Assembly: GCA_964057225.1 (NCBI GenBank)
Contig: OZ059900.1
Location: forward strand, 10,550,501-10,614,500
Direction: 5' to 3'
Length of the DNA: 64,000 nt
Origin: Auanema rhodensis
Lineage: Eukaryota; Nematoda; Chromadorea; Rhabditida; Rhabditidae
How positions within the stretch are numbered: the stretch's first letter is position 1; every line of letters begins with the position of its first letter. Shown here piece after piece: positions 1-11,866 of this stretch. The position numbers were made by a program, and so were the translations under genes. The notes beneath the pieces were generated by a model that did not search any database, was not told where the DNA came from, and worked only from the letters and a program-made list of their open reading frames with translations.

Positions 1-308
1 ATTGATTTTGATGAGTAAAAGTAGAGTAAGGAATATATTTCTCAATGAATGTTAATTATTAGGTCAAACATAGCATAATTTTATATATAAACTGATTCTT
101 ATTCTATTTTTTTTTGCTTTTTGTCTTTAAGTTTTTTTGTCAAGTTTCATAACAAAAAATGCAACGAATCGAACAACTAGATATTAGTACAGATAAATTA
201 ACTGAATAACACATACACACATATATATGTATATATATATATATATTATGCTTGTTTTTTTCCTTTTTATGTTTAAATAGAATCTGCTTTATGGTTTTGA
301 TTTCTTTT

Positions 309-2924
309 TCAGAAAAACGCCACTGAATCAGGCTTATCATAAGGTGTAGTAGTTCCATTAGTTTGATCAACACCAACAGAATCGGTTGAAAGAGTTGCGG
401 AAGTGATAGGAACCTAAAATATCAGAAAAATATTTTTGCACAATGTTTTAGCATCAGCGATTTCTCCTGCAGAATCAAAAAGTTGAAGAACTTGCAAAGT
501 TACCTTTGTTATATCATATTCCAAATGTGATTCAATGGCATGATTAGATGAAGGTGAGGAAGTTGATGATGAAGACGAGGATGATGATGATTCAATTTCA
601 TGTTGAGTTTCTTCTTCATTTGTCTGCAAAATGAATTTAAAAACCGCATTAGATACGTGCAAATGTGAAGAAAAAAGTTTGGTGAGTGCAATGTTTATTC
701 CGAAAAAATAACATAAAGATTGAAAATGTTAACGAAAATCTATCTCTGAATTGTGTATCAAGCTCATGAGTTTCGATCTTCTTTTTCGATGAGTAAATAT
801 GATAAAATATCTTAATTAATGTACTTCTATGTGACTCGCTGTTGTTGTTAGTGAGTATGGTCCTGACGGTATTCGGCTCATATCAATTCCTGGCATATTG
901 TAAACTGCTCTGTCTTTTGCTGTTATTGATGAACTACGTGGTAATGAGATTTCACTGGTCATCGATCTGTAATAGTAAGTCTCATAAACAATACGGTATT
1001 CAGGCAGTTAGTTTAATTTTATTCTCATTCTGTACTAAATTTATCAAATATCAGCAAAATGTTTGACAGAACAAAAAACTGAAAAAGTAAATAATTCAAA
1101 ACCTGTTATCTGGTTCAAATGCTTTTTTGAAACTGAATCGAGCAGGTGATGATGTTGGACTATTACTAGTTTTAGTGCTGCCATCATCCATATCAGATGT
1201 TGACTGACCAAACGCCATCACATTCATATGTCCATGTTCAATTTCGACTCTGAAAAATAGAACATATAATTGAAACACTCAGTTCTACTATTAGAATACA
1301 GAACATATAGTATAATATTAATTTTCAAGCAAAATGTTCACAAAATTCTGCACAGACTATATGTAAATGATCTTTTTCGGCTGTAAACTGCAAAGTGCAC
1401 ACAAAGTGATTATACAGTTTGTTTTATGAAAAAATATTTTTAGAATTTTTTATATATATATGTAAACGATCATTATTTTGACTTAAAATTTCCAGATAGT
1501 ATATTAATCGTTATTTAAACATTAATTATGTAACAGTATTGATTTGATTTCATAGGGCATATAATAAAAATTTTAAAAAATAATTTGTGAATTTTTGTTT
1601 CTCCACATATCACGTGATATGAAACTTTTTCATCAGCTGATGTTGCTTGAGATTCGATCATCAAGTGTTGTTCTAACTCTAGAGAAATGTTTTTTTCAAA
1701 CTTTTGTCTTGCAAAAGTAAATAAAAATTTAATGCTTGAACATCAGAGACTGTCTTACTTTTGATTAGGAGATGTATTCTGCACAAATCGAATTGTTCGA
1801 TTTTGACGTAAATAACATGCTAAAAGCAATAACACAGTAAGAGTTACAACAATGCACATGACGGTAACGATATACATCCATCTGAAAACAATTTGTTTGT
1901 ATTAATTTGTATATTTCACTATTATTTGTTCACGATTGCATCATTGTACTGATGACAATCTCAACTCACACTGGAATAACGTTCTTGATAGTTTCTGGCA
2001 TGCTGGTGGTATTAACATCATCAGTGGCGATCTCTTCTGTTGTCTCATCAGTAGAAGTGATGCTATCCTGTAAATGAATATTTGATTGTTACAGTAATTT
2101 GGATTTGAGTTATATTACCTTGAATGGATCAATGATACTATCACCCAACTCTTCTACGCATTTGTTCAAGCCAGCCATGTAACCCTTTTCAGTGAAAAGC
2201 TTCATATGCTGATTCAAATAGCTATACACTTGATCTCGATTCACTTCTAAATCTTCACCAGTCTGAATAATAATAAATATATCAACAGTTGTGCTTAGAT
2301 TGTCTGTTTACCCAAACTTTTATAGTTTTTCCTTCAACACCTAATAATAAAATATAATTTTTACATGGCTGGTTAGTTAATCCGAATGCTTGACTTAGTC
2401 CTTCTCCAAATAATTCCTGGAAAAAAAATACTTTTATCTGCTTTATTATATGAAACTATACCAAATCATTACTGGTGGTACTTTGATTTGATGCTGTATG
2501 AATTCGTTTAGCTAACATAATGTATATCTGAGGTGGCTCTGTTGAATTGCTACGACATTCTTCAGATGCTCCAGCTCTATAAGGAATATCAGCCTCCATG
2601 AGACCTGAAAGCGTGAAAGCATAGCAATAAACGTTTTTTCTCAGGCTCAATTTGATTAATTATTAAGCACGTACGTTCAACTTGATTAGTTAGGCTTTCT
2701 TGAATTGTTTGCCTCCATGAATCTGTCAGCATATGATCGGGATCACATAGTGTAGATCCTTCAGCTACATTGCATTGAGCATATTTCAGTCGAGGATTTG
2801 GGTATGTTGAAGGTTCCCATTGCTACAATTTTTATAAGATTTTTTGAACAAACTTTAAAAGCACCTCAGTGTCTGCTCGAAGAACAGTTCCTGATGCTAT
2901 AATCAGAGATAGAAGAGAGAGCAT
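309..2924 (-). CDS. molo-1: MOLO-1 family type I membrane protein
   Basis: Eleven exons read in phase (2865-2924, 2675-2822, 2462-2604, 2312-2416, 2119-2262, 1970-2067, 1759-1881, 1103-1249, 825-966, 504-623, 309-413) and give 444 aa. The order is a signal peptide (about residues 1-17), then the WEPSTYPNPR motif and a CDPDHML motif typical of the MOLO1/TPM-like extracellular domain, then one membrane segment near residues 235-257, then a long Ser/Thr-rich cytoplasmic tail with a poly-Ser run. In C. elegans MOLO-1 is an auxiliary subunit that boosts levamisole-sensitive acetylcholine receptors at the muscle surface. The family has several members, so orthology to molo-1 itself is an inference. 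The start was chosen because it gives the signal peptide. The gene diverges from the EB-module gene at 5486. Confidence 0.8.
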
Positions 2925-5485
2925 CTCCAGATGAAAATATTGTGAGAATACGCTCAATTAATAGATTTATATATTTCTTATTTATCTAAAAAATATTTTT
3001 CGTTACATAAAGGCAAAAAAAAGTGTCCGAAGAAAAGAGATGATGCAACAGTCTGAATTGAAATAAATTTGCAATTTGAAAGTACTACAATTCAGAAAAA
3101 AGTTCAATTAAAGTGTGAATTATCTTTATAAGTAAACTGAACGTTAGATATCTTGCCTCTGTTAAGGTCAAAGAGGTCATTATATTTGGTTTTCCGATGT
3201 CATTACGTTGTAAGTGGCTGAGGACAAGTGGATGAGCACACAGAACGCTTGGTGAGGAAGAAAGGTGGATGATAAATGAGTGGACAAAAGAAATAATTGG
3301 TATAGAGAAAAGAAGCATAGGAAAAGCTGGTCAGAATAGGGGAGAGGGTTAGAGGATATATGCCATACTGAATGATACTAATCATAGCTAATTGCCTTAC
3401 ATATTTTGATTTATAAACAGATTTCTCACGATGGAAAAGTTTTTTTTTTATTGAAAAGTTATTTTTTTGAGAATAAATGAAGCATTGAAAACAAGCGAAA
3501 TAGGAAACTGGTCATTGTCAGGAAAAAACTGATGATGTTTTAGCTGAGCTACTGTCGTTGACGACAACTTGTTCAACTTGACAACTATCAATGCAAGAGA
3601 AACAACGCACAAAACTTTCACTTTACGCCATTTGTACGATGATATTTTCAATTTTTTTTAAACATAACTATGAATACGACTCATATCAGTTAATTAACAA
3701 ATTATAAACGGCTTTTACGTAACAGTTTCATGGTAAACTATTAAACTTCGGCAATAAATAGCATATTGGATAAGAAACAGAACACTAAAAGTATTAATCA
3801 GCAGTAAATTTAAAACGGAAGCAGATATTAGAGCAGTATAGACAATGCTATGATGAAAAGATAATCAAGGATTCGTATTCAAGTGAAGAGCTCGAGGCCA
3901 ATCATCTCTTGTGTACGCTCTCGCAATCACAATATCTCTTATACATCTCTTTTCGGAGCCAAAAGCGTTAGTCTTCGCCTCTTACCTTTCTTTGCCTTCA
4001 CTACTCATCATCAGGGAGAGCCGTTACTTTCAAAAATCTCATCATATTCTTGTGTTGTCGTTAACTCATCGCATACAGTTTCTCTGTCTCATTTCTATCT
4101 TACCATCTCTCCCACTCCTTCATTCAATTATTTTCTTTCTGAGCATCTCACTATAGTATTTTTCTTTCTTCTCTTCCTATTTGTATCTCTTCAGATCTCT
4201 CATCAGACTTGAATATTCGCCCATTTCTATAGATGAGCACACTCCACGTGAGCTTCGTTCTTTATCTAATCTTACGCCCATACACGTACAAACGCATTCC
4301 TAGTTTTTTTAAAATGAACTTCGTTGACGATGATTCAATAAAAAGAATTTAAGTAAAAAGCAAATAATCAAATAGTTATTTTAAATGAAAACAGCTGAAA
4401 TGGGAAAACAGCAGCAGATCCCGGAACGAAAATGCTGCGGCAGATTCAGTTCCTCAACAGCAAATGTGAAAGATTTGAGAGCAATCAAGAAGTACAAAAC
4501 AACATTTCTAGGTAAAACTATGTATAAGAAATATAAAAAAGTAGATTAGCTGGTTAGTACAACTTATGCTTTTTGTTTCTGAGAAATGAAAAAAGTAGTT
4601 TTACTTCCTTCAATTTGTTTCACTGTACGTTTTTCCTTTCAGGCTTTGACAGCTGAATTTGATTGATTACACCTCATTTTCATTGAGAAAAAAACAAGAA
4701 ATTTGGTAATTAATTCATTACAGGAGAGTGATTAACTGTGTGGTATTACATAGAATATTTTTAAATTTTAACTTATGTTGAGTTCAATGTTCATGTTCTT
4801 TGAAACTGAACTGATTTGAAATATGTTAATTATATGATATAAAATATAATAATCGAATAATGTAAAGATAAACACATATTCTGAGCAACAAAACTAGATT
4901 TTATTGGAAAATGAATTCGGCTCTCATCTTATGAGATCTCTTGTATAATCTTAAACATCTCACTGTATGTGACTGTCCTTGATATATAATACATCTATAG
5001 ACAGTGATAATGAAACAGCTTATAATGTTATTGATTGAAATGAACAATATTTTCAAAAAATTATAAAATCAGCTTACAGATAACTAGCACATAAATTTAT
5101 TTTTTATACAACAAACAACACATGATAACTTTAAAATTTTAATAACTAATCTTCAAATATCTTATGAAGTTTCAATAATATCTCCTTGTTTATTTATATT
5201 CCTGAAAATTTCGATGCAACTTCATTCATTCTTCTCTCACCCTTTTCAGTGAGCTATTATGTGTTCATGGAAAGACGACGAAAAAATACAAGAAAATGAA
5301 AATGAAATTTTCGCTAACAAGATGCGCCGATTTGCTGTTGACCCAATTCCCAGTTTGTATATACATATCTAAGATCTACGTACCTGTTGTCGATTTCCTC
5401 TCATCTACATCTTCCATATACGCAAAAATCTCTTCATCTGGTAGTCGATTATCCTTCTATGCGTTGCCTAACTGGCTAGAAAATC
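2925..5485. other. Divergent intergenic region, no gene seen
   Basis: This 2.6-kb region lies between two divergently transcribed genes and should hold both promoters. Base use switches near 3.7-3.9 kb. From 3.0 to 3.66 kb the + strand is purine-rich, and from 3.88 to 4.27 kb it is pyrimidine-rich, so each flank is pyrimidine-rich on the strand of its own gene. The open frames here, including a 109-codon one at 3883-4212, are low-complexity Ser/Phe/Leu products of the pyrimidine tract and look non-coding. Confidence 0.5.
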
Positions 5486-7613
5486 ATGAACTACAGATAT
5501 TTTTCTTTTTTATATCTTATTATATGGATACATGTTGCAAAAGCATTTGATGTACCTTGCTCACGTGAGTTCATTTGTTTTTTTTTTTCAAATTTTAACT
5601 TTTTTTCTTAAAGATTATCGATTTATCGATTTTTCGATTTTTCTCTCTTTTTGTTGTTGAAATAATCAATGTTTCAGAGAAATTAGTCAGAGAAAAGTGT
5701 GGTTACGATGAAGAATGCTATGGTGAGAACACCGTATGTCGAAACAACCGATGTACTTGTCCAACAAATTTTGAAGAATTTGATATTGATGAAAAAACAA
5801 TAATCTGTCGTTTAGGTATAGTACAAAGCTATTACAATTATTATAATTGAGTTGTTTTTGGTTTAAAACATTGGCCAATCTTGTTTTTTTTTAAATTTTA
5901 TCTTTACAGCTCCATCGAATATAGGCGATTCATGTCAGAGAGATTGTAAACCACCTCTACTATGTCGTGATGGCCGTTGTGAATGCTTTGGTGGATCTAT
6001 TATTAAAGGAGCCTGTCGTGTTGGTTTGTAATAAAATTCATCTAGTTTAACTAATGCTGCTAACAATTTTTTCATTTTTCCATTTTCAGCCTGTCCACCT
6101 GGTCAGCAACTCTATGGTGTTGAATGTCAACGTGTTGCTCATTACAGTCAATCCTGTGAAAAAGTAAGTGCTAGTTTAATTCTTTCCATTTATATAATAT
6201 TTTTTTAGGATAGTCAATGTGTGGATCCATTCAATACATGCACTGCTGGAACATGCCAGTGCTCTCCGGGCACTACACGTGATACAAAAAAAAACGTCTG
6301 TTTCGCAGGTTTGCAGTTCCTGATTTCTTTCCTCAATTTGCATTTTTTCCTCAGTTTGCCCTGATGGCATGAGACCACATCAATCCTGTCGACGTCTCTT
6401 TATCAACGACATTGATATGCTAGAAAGTGCTGCTAATACTGACAGCTGTCCATTGGGCTATAGATGCGCAACTTACGGAAGTCCTCATGTAGGACATTGC
6501 TGTCGTTTACGATGTCCCTATGGCGAACCTGATTTGAGGTTCGTTTACAATTAAACTTTCATTTTAAATTTGACAATTGTTTCTCATTTACATTTGTCAG
6601 CATAATGCATTATCGTGCACATTCACCTACGCATAGGAAATTTTTCAAGTTGCGAATGTCTGAGTTAGGCGGAAGTGTCTGACTTAATTTATGATGCAAA
6701 ATTCTAGTTTTAGCCTACGTATACAAAATTACAACTTCAATTCAGTTTAAAGACATTTGTGATAGTTCAATGTATATTTCACATGAATTGAACTGTAATT
6801 TGATTGATCCCACATAAAATCCATCAAAGTTTGAAACTTTTGTGACATTGCAGCCAATCTTGTGACGCAGGAGCACCAGTAGAAACAAAATGTCGTCCAC
6901 TAACTCATTTCTGTTATACAATTAGCGAACCAGGGTATGAAGTATTGGTTGGCGAAGGTATCACGACTATGCTTATAGATGGAAGACATCCCTCTGTTGT
7001 CCTCGACCTTGTAGAGATCCAACACCCTTATATGTTAATGGGTCATGCTTATCTATTGCTCATCGCGATGATCCATGCCAAATTGATCAACAAGTAAAAC
7101 AAAAAACAATATTTATTCTTTATTTTGAAATTTTAGTGTGAAGGAGGAATAACAATGGGTTGCATTCTTGGTACATGTCAATGCAAGCTAGGATTTCAGA
7201 AGGTGAGCATATAAATTCTACAATTATACCTGAGCTCAAAGCATGAATATTGATTTTGTGCAATTTAGAATAATGATGGGCGATTTCCAACTTGCGAGAA
7301 AATCTGTGATTCTATTAATGAGGTTCCATCTAATGAGATATGCTTGCCAAAAGCCAAATTAATGCAAAGATGCTTAAGTACAAAACAGTGCCCGAATTTC
7401 GCCGAATGTCACTTCGGTCACTGTCGTTGCTTATGCGGATATCAACAAGCATCGGTATATATAACTGAGTAAACCACAGTTCTAATTTTCCTTCATGTGT
7501 TATAGGATAACATACTTGGAGCTCGTTGTACTAATCCAGAAGATCCTCTGAGCATTAATACTATTCTTACCGGAGTTGAGCAACTGTTTGGAAATAGAAG
7601 ATCAAAACCATAA
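5486..7613 (+). CDS. Secreted cysteine-rich protein with EB-like modules
   Basis: Eleven exons (5486-5564, 5678-5815, 5910-6023, 6090-6163, 6209-6308, 6355-6538, 6854-6934, 6979-7093, 7137-7202, 7269-7454, 7506-7613) join in phase to a 414-aa protein. Residues 1-20 are a clear signal peptide, followed by successive Cys-rich modules of the EB type (for example YDEECYGENTVC, then CTCPTNF) and a segment ending LCCPRPC that resembles the lustrin-type Cys motif. No membrane segment follows, so it is probably secreted or part of the matrix or cuticle. The 44-bp intron at 6935-6978 is needed to keep the frame; reading through it shifts the frame. A possible AATAAA lies near 7738. I do not recognise a named orthologue. 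The gene is convergent with acn-1, which carries an EB-like tail. Confidence 0.8.
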
Positions 7614-8567
7614 TATAAAGAAGGAGAGTCGATATATACGGGTTTTTAATTGTTTTAAATCATGAACATGATGCATAAACATGATTAAATGCATTGAAAT
7701 ATTATAAGTTTATGATATTTTACTAAAGAATCGAATCAATAAATAGTTAATAGTAATATAGAAAGTGATGCCAGGAGCGAACTATGCGGTTTTTCTAAGT
7801 TATAGCTAAAGGAAAAGTCGTTAGTTATTGAAAAGCTTCAATTTTGAGCTTTTATTCACAGGTTTGTAGAAAAAACTGTAAACATATTTCCCATAATCCC
7901 AAGCAGATTTTTTTATTTTTTTATAATTTTCGAATCTAAGATGAAATTAGCTATTGGATTATTCAGAAGTTGTAATCTCGAATAATTTCTGAAATTTTAC
8001 TAGTTTATATTTTCATTTAATAAAATGATACAATTTAAGTGCAATATACTATATTTGTTAAAGTTATTATTTACACAAATGAAGCTAAGTACAAGCTGAT
8101 TATGAAATAGGGCCAATCTTTCAATTTTGATTGAGACAAAAATAATAAGAAATATTTAGTTAGAATTTAGAGACATGATATTGTATGTTAGAGTTTCTGA
8201 AAATCGAATAAAATTTGATGTGAACTCCTATTTAGTTCAGCAATAGTAGTTTATTAGTTTGTGCTTTTTCTATAAGCATTATTTTTTACGATATATTTCC
8301 TATTTTCTTAATTTTTTTCAGTTTTTATTGAATATTTTATAATTTTTAAATAATAAAATGTGCTAATTAATTATTACATGATTAAGTTGGCTAGTCTTGA
8401 CAAAGCAAAACTTAATAATATGGCAGTGAACAAGTTTGAAACAGCAGATGAATTTCTTCTGGCTGGTCGTTTTGTAGTTGTGCTAGTTGGAGCAGCGGTA
8501 GTGGTCTCACTTTCGAATAATCCAATGACTAATTCTCCCTAAGATTTGGAAAATAAATTGCAATTCT
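7614..8567. other. Convergent intergenic region
   Basis: AT-rich sequence between the 3' ends of the EB-module gene (+) and acn-1 (-). It should contain both 3' UTRs; AATAAA occurs about 125 bp past the first stop. A 60-codon frame at 8360-8542 has no coding character. No RNA gene or repeat was seen. Confidence 0.5.
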
Positions 8568-11500
8568 TCAGCAACTTGGACAAACCTGGTCGTTTCCAAA
8601 TCCACTATCAGCTGGATTTCCAGGTACGCAATTGACAGTGTCACCAATAACCAAGGTGAAGAGTTTATCGTCACAGACACAAGTTGTTCCATTGCAGTGT
8701 GAATCCAACAAGCATTCTTGTCCATGAGTACATTCTCCTCCTGGATAAGCGACACGATCCTCGCTAAGTAAGCGTCCAGAACCACCTGCAGAGTCACGTG
8801 GGCTTGGAATTTCTTCGCTGTAAATAATGTTATTGAAATTCATATGGCAGTATTTACATACGCAGTGAAAGGTGTTCCTTGTCCATCCCATCCAATGTAA
8901 GCTTGATCAATTTCATTTTGGTTTTGAAGCCAGCTGATAAGTGGCTCATAGTACTCAAGCAATGGAGTGACATCCAATTCAGCTGTGAAAATAGTTTCTC
9001 ATACCAATTTCACTGTAGTAGCTTACCTTTTCCGGTGATTAATTCCAAGGTATTCAACCAGCTAATAGAAGATCCCTTCTTCATAGCGGTCATCAACTTT
9101 TCGGTTGTATCTTCAGACAGAATACATCCTTCACTCTTAAAGCGTATACTTGAAAATATCCAATTAAGTTATTGAAATCGTACCAGAATTGCTCCTTGTG
9201 GGCAGACAGACTTGAGAATTTGGAATTGAGCAATATAAGTAATTACATCTCTAATAGCTGGTGTATGTTTCTATAATTTGTTTCACTATTATAGTCTGTA
9301 GTTGATTACTTGGAATACCTCAGCTATAAGTGGCATAACAAGAGCATCCAAGTTGGATGAGTTGTATGGTTGAGGAGCACGAACTCCATCATATTCCTTG
9401 CGAAGTTCCCACCAGCGATCATTCATTTTGGGAGTTGGTACCTTGCCTTCGAAAAGCTCGTACCTCCAGTTATCAGCGGCTAATTGCAATGGGATCTTGG
9501 CAACATTTTCAAGAGCTTCTCTATAATAATAGAAAATGAATCATCAAATTACGGTCATGTTAATTAATCTTACTTGTATAGTCTGTTGATGACTACTGAA
9601 TCACGAATCTCAAGATGATCAGCTGGAACAAGTTTTTGAGCGTACAAGTAATGTGGATTGACCGATAAATGAGAGAAAACATTTGCGATAGCTTCGTTGA
9701 TTGAAGATGAAGCAGGCTCTCTGAAAATTTTAAAGATATGTAATCAGATATGTGATCAGTTTTCTGTCAAAAAAGCCAATTATAAGATAATTTGCCAGCA
9801 AACACTCAGTGTGAAAATATACCTGAAGAGAAGAGGCTGCTCACGGTAGAGGTATTGATAGTAAGTTTGCGCCATCAATGAGTGGGCTAATTTGAAATCA
9901 GAATCACCAATTTGAGCGCAGACTTTAACTCTATAAGTAAATTAATTAGATAAGGTTGGTTATATGCAGTTTCACATCAAACTGCTAATATTTAATAGGA
10001 TTTACCTGAAATCTTTCTCGTCTCTCATATCAATGGCTGCTGGTGGATTGCAAATCATGTCGCGACTCCAAACACGAACAAAGACAGAATTAGTCCAAAA
10101 TGTTTTTGGAAGAGTTGGGAATCCAACAGATTTGAAATAACGATAAGCCTAAAATCACTTATATAATGTGATTAACGATAATTATCATAAATTAATGATA
10201 ATTGAATCGTCTAGACGTTACACATACCTTAACAAACATCTGTTTAGCAGTAATATTCTGCGATTGGAAAGTGGTCATTAAATCTTCAGTAATGAGATCC
10301 TTGTCATCGAATGGCTTTGTTTGCTCGTAATGAACAGCCCAATCTCCATCAACAGATCCTAGCAAATGAGCTGGAATCATGGAGTCCTTGCTAAGATCAC
10401 GGGCATCTTTGTAAATTCCTGCTAATTGTCTTCTGATATAAGCGTGAAGCTGAAAGAAGATGCGAATTCAATTTGAAAATTTCGATTTATTTCAAACCTG
10501 TTGATAAAATGGTTGAAGTTTTTCGTTGATTTGCTTCATTAATCCCTTAATGTCAATCTTGGGTTTTCCGCTTTTGCCAGATTGATCAATAGCACTAATC
10601 CACATAGATCCACCGTCAGCGAAACCATTGACTTTACCTCCTTAAAGAGATATGAAAAGTAAATTCAGTTTCATTCATTCTTGAAACATGTTTGTATTTT
10701 CACAAACCTTTGTTAGTTAAATCAATAAGCTTCTGATAGTTCTGCTTAGCTCCAGCAATAGCCTTGGAGTAATTAACAAAAAGAGCTGAGAGACGGGTAG
10801 CGTTCTTATCATTTTGGAAAATGCTCTCCAGATCAACTTTTCTTAAATCCAATTAATGATGACATGTATGAAGATAACTATATACCTAAGAGCACATGGT
10901 GGGTCAACATCAGCGTCGCAAATTGGAGCATTATGAATCAACTGGTTGATCTGCAAAGACGTCAGAACTAATATTCATTTTGCACTGCAAGATTAATCTT
11001 ACGTTCTTGTTAGCTTTAGAAAATTGGGTAAAATCAGCATTTGAAAGAGCAGACATTCCTTCAAAAGATACGCTCTCAAGTTGTTTTTTCAAAGCTTCAT
11101 CCTTAATTTCGGAAGTATCGAACTGCTTAGCTTGCATGGAAGTAGATTTAACAAACAGAGCCAAAACCTATAATATGAAGAAAACTATAGCTTGCAATTA
11201 AATAGATTAACATACATCTTCAGCTTCATCAAGAGAAGCTTTAGCTCCAGGTGATGCATTTGTGACGTATGTCCAACTGGCCTTAGCGATTTCTCTCAAA
11301 ATCTTAAATGCGATTTTTTAATTGATGCAAACAGGTTGTGATTCTGAGTTGTCTACCTTTTTAGCCTCATCTTGGTACCCGTCAAGCCAGCTTGCAAGTT
11401 TTTTCTCATCCTTAACTGAACCTGCTTCCTATAATTGCGATTTTATTGAGCGACTATTTTATACAACACTCACTTCAATTCCGGTCATATCCCAGTAACT

Positions 11501-11866
11501 GCTGGAATTAATAAGAGCAAATGCATGAGGATTAGCGTGAACAGTCTTGTTTGACTTAGGACCCTAAAATATAACAAAATGAGATTCACTCTGGAGCATG
11601 TCTCTCGAACAGCAATGGATCCAGTATTCAAAAATTTGTTGACGAGTTCTTCGATAATCTCATCGTTGACGGCATCAGGAATAGCATTTGCCTGAATTTG
11701 ATAATAAACGCTAAAAACACCGTTATGATCATACCCCAGCTTCAGTTACATCTCCATAATCTTCCGAGTCTATGTTATCAAATTTGATTGCAGCTTCTGG
11801 AGCTTCTTCAGCTGCATATACCACCAGTATAAACGGTAATAGCAGCAACGTCTTTGATATCCACAT
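8568..11866 (-). CDS. acn-1: ACE-like non-metallopeptidase with EB-like tail
   Basis: Eighteen exons join in phase (11735-11866, 11611-11691, 11474-11563, 11357-11428, 11216-11302, 11003-11167, 10886-10950, 10708-10841, 10498-10640, 10228-10449, 10006-10148, 9823-9930, 9574-9720, 9319-9520, 9184-9270, 9027-9135, 8862-8982, 8568-8817), giving about 785 aa. A signal peptide is followed by one angiotensin-converting-enzyme (M2) domain with family landmarks LHAYIRRQL, PAHLLG, KDFRVK and ELITGK. The zinc site HExxH is replaced by HSLMA near residue 461 while the distal Glu (NEAIA) remains, so peptidase activity is not expected; this is the hallmark of ACN-1, needed in C. elegans for moulting and larval development. 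After the M2 domain the last about 50 residues hold eight cysteines in an EB-like pattern. The donor of the exon ending at 9319 could instead be at 9310, adding three residues. Confidence 0.93.

Noticed and set aside
3883-4212. 109-codon frame in the molo-1/EB-gene intergenic region
   Set aside because: Low-complexity Ser/Phe/Leu composition from a pyrimidine-rich tract, no domain, no splice context.
5296-5550. 84-codon frame before the EB-module gene
   Set aside because: A different frame at 5486 gives a real signal peptide and joins the downstream exons in phase.
6935-6978. Apparent frameshift in the EB-module gene
   Set aside because: Resolved by a canonical 44-bp GT-AG intron that restores phase.
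9136-9183. Apparent frameshift or 35-bp intron in acn-1
   Set aside because: Using the acceptor CTTTAAG at 9136-9137 gives a canonical 48-bp intron and correct phase.
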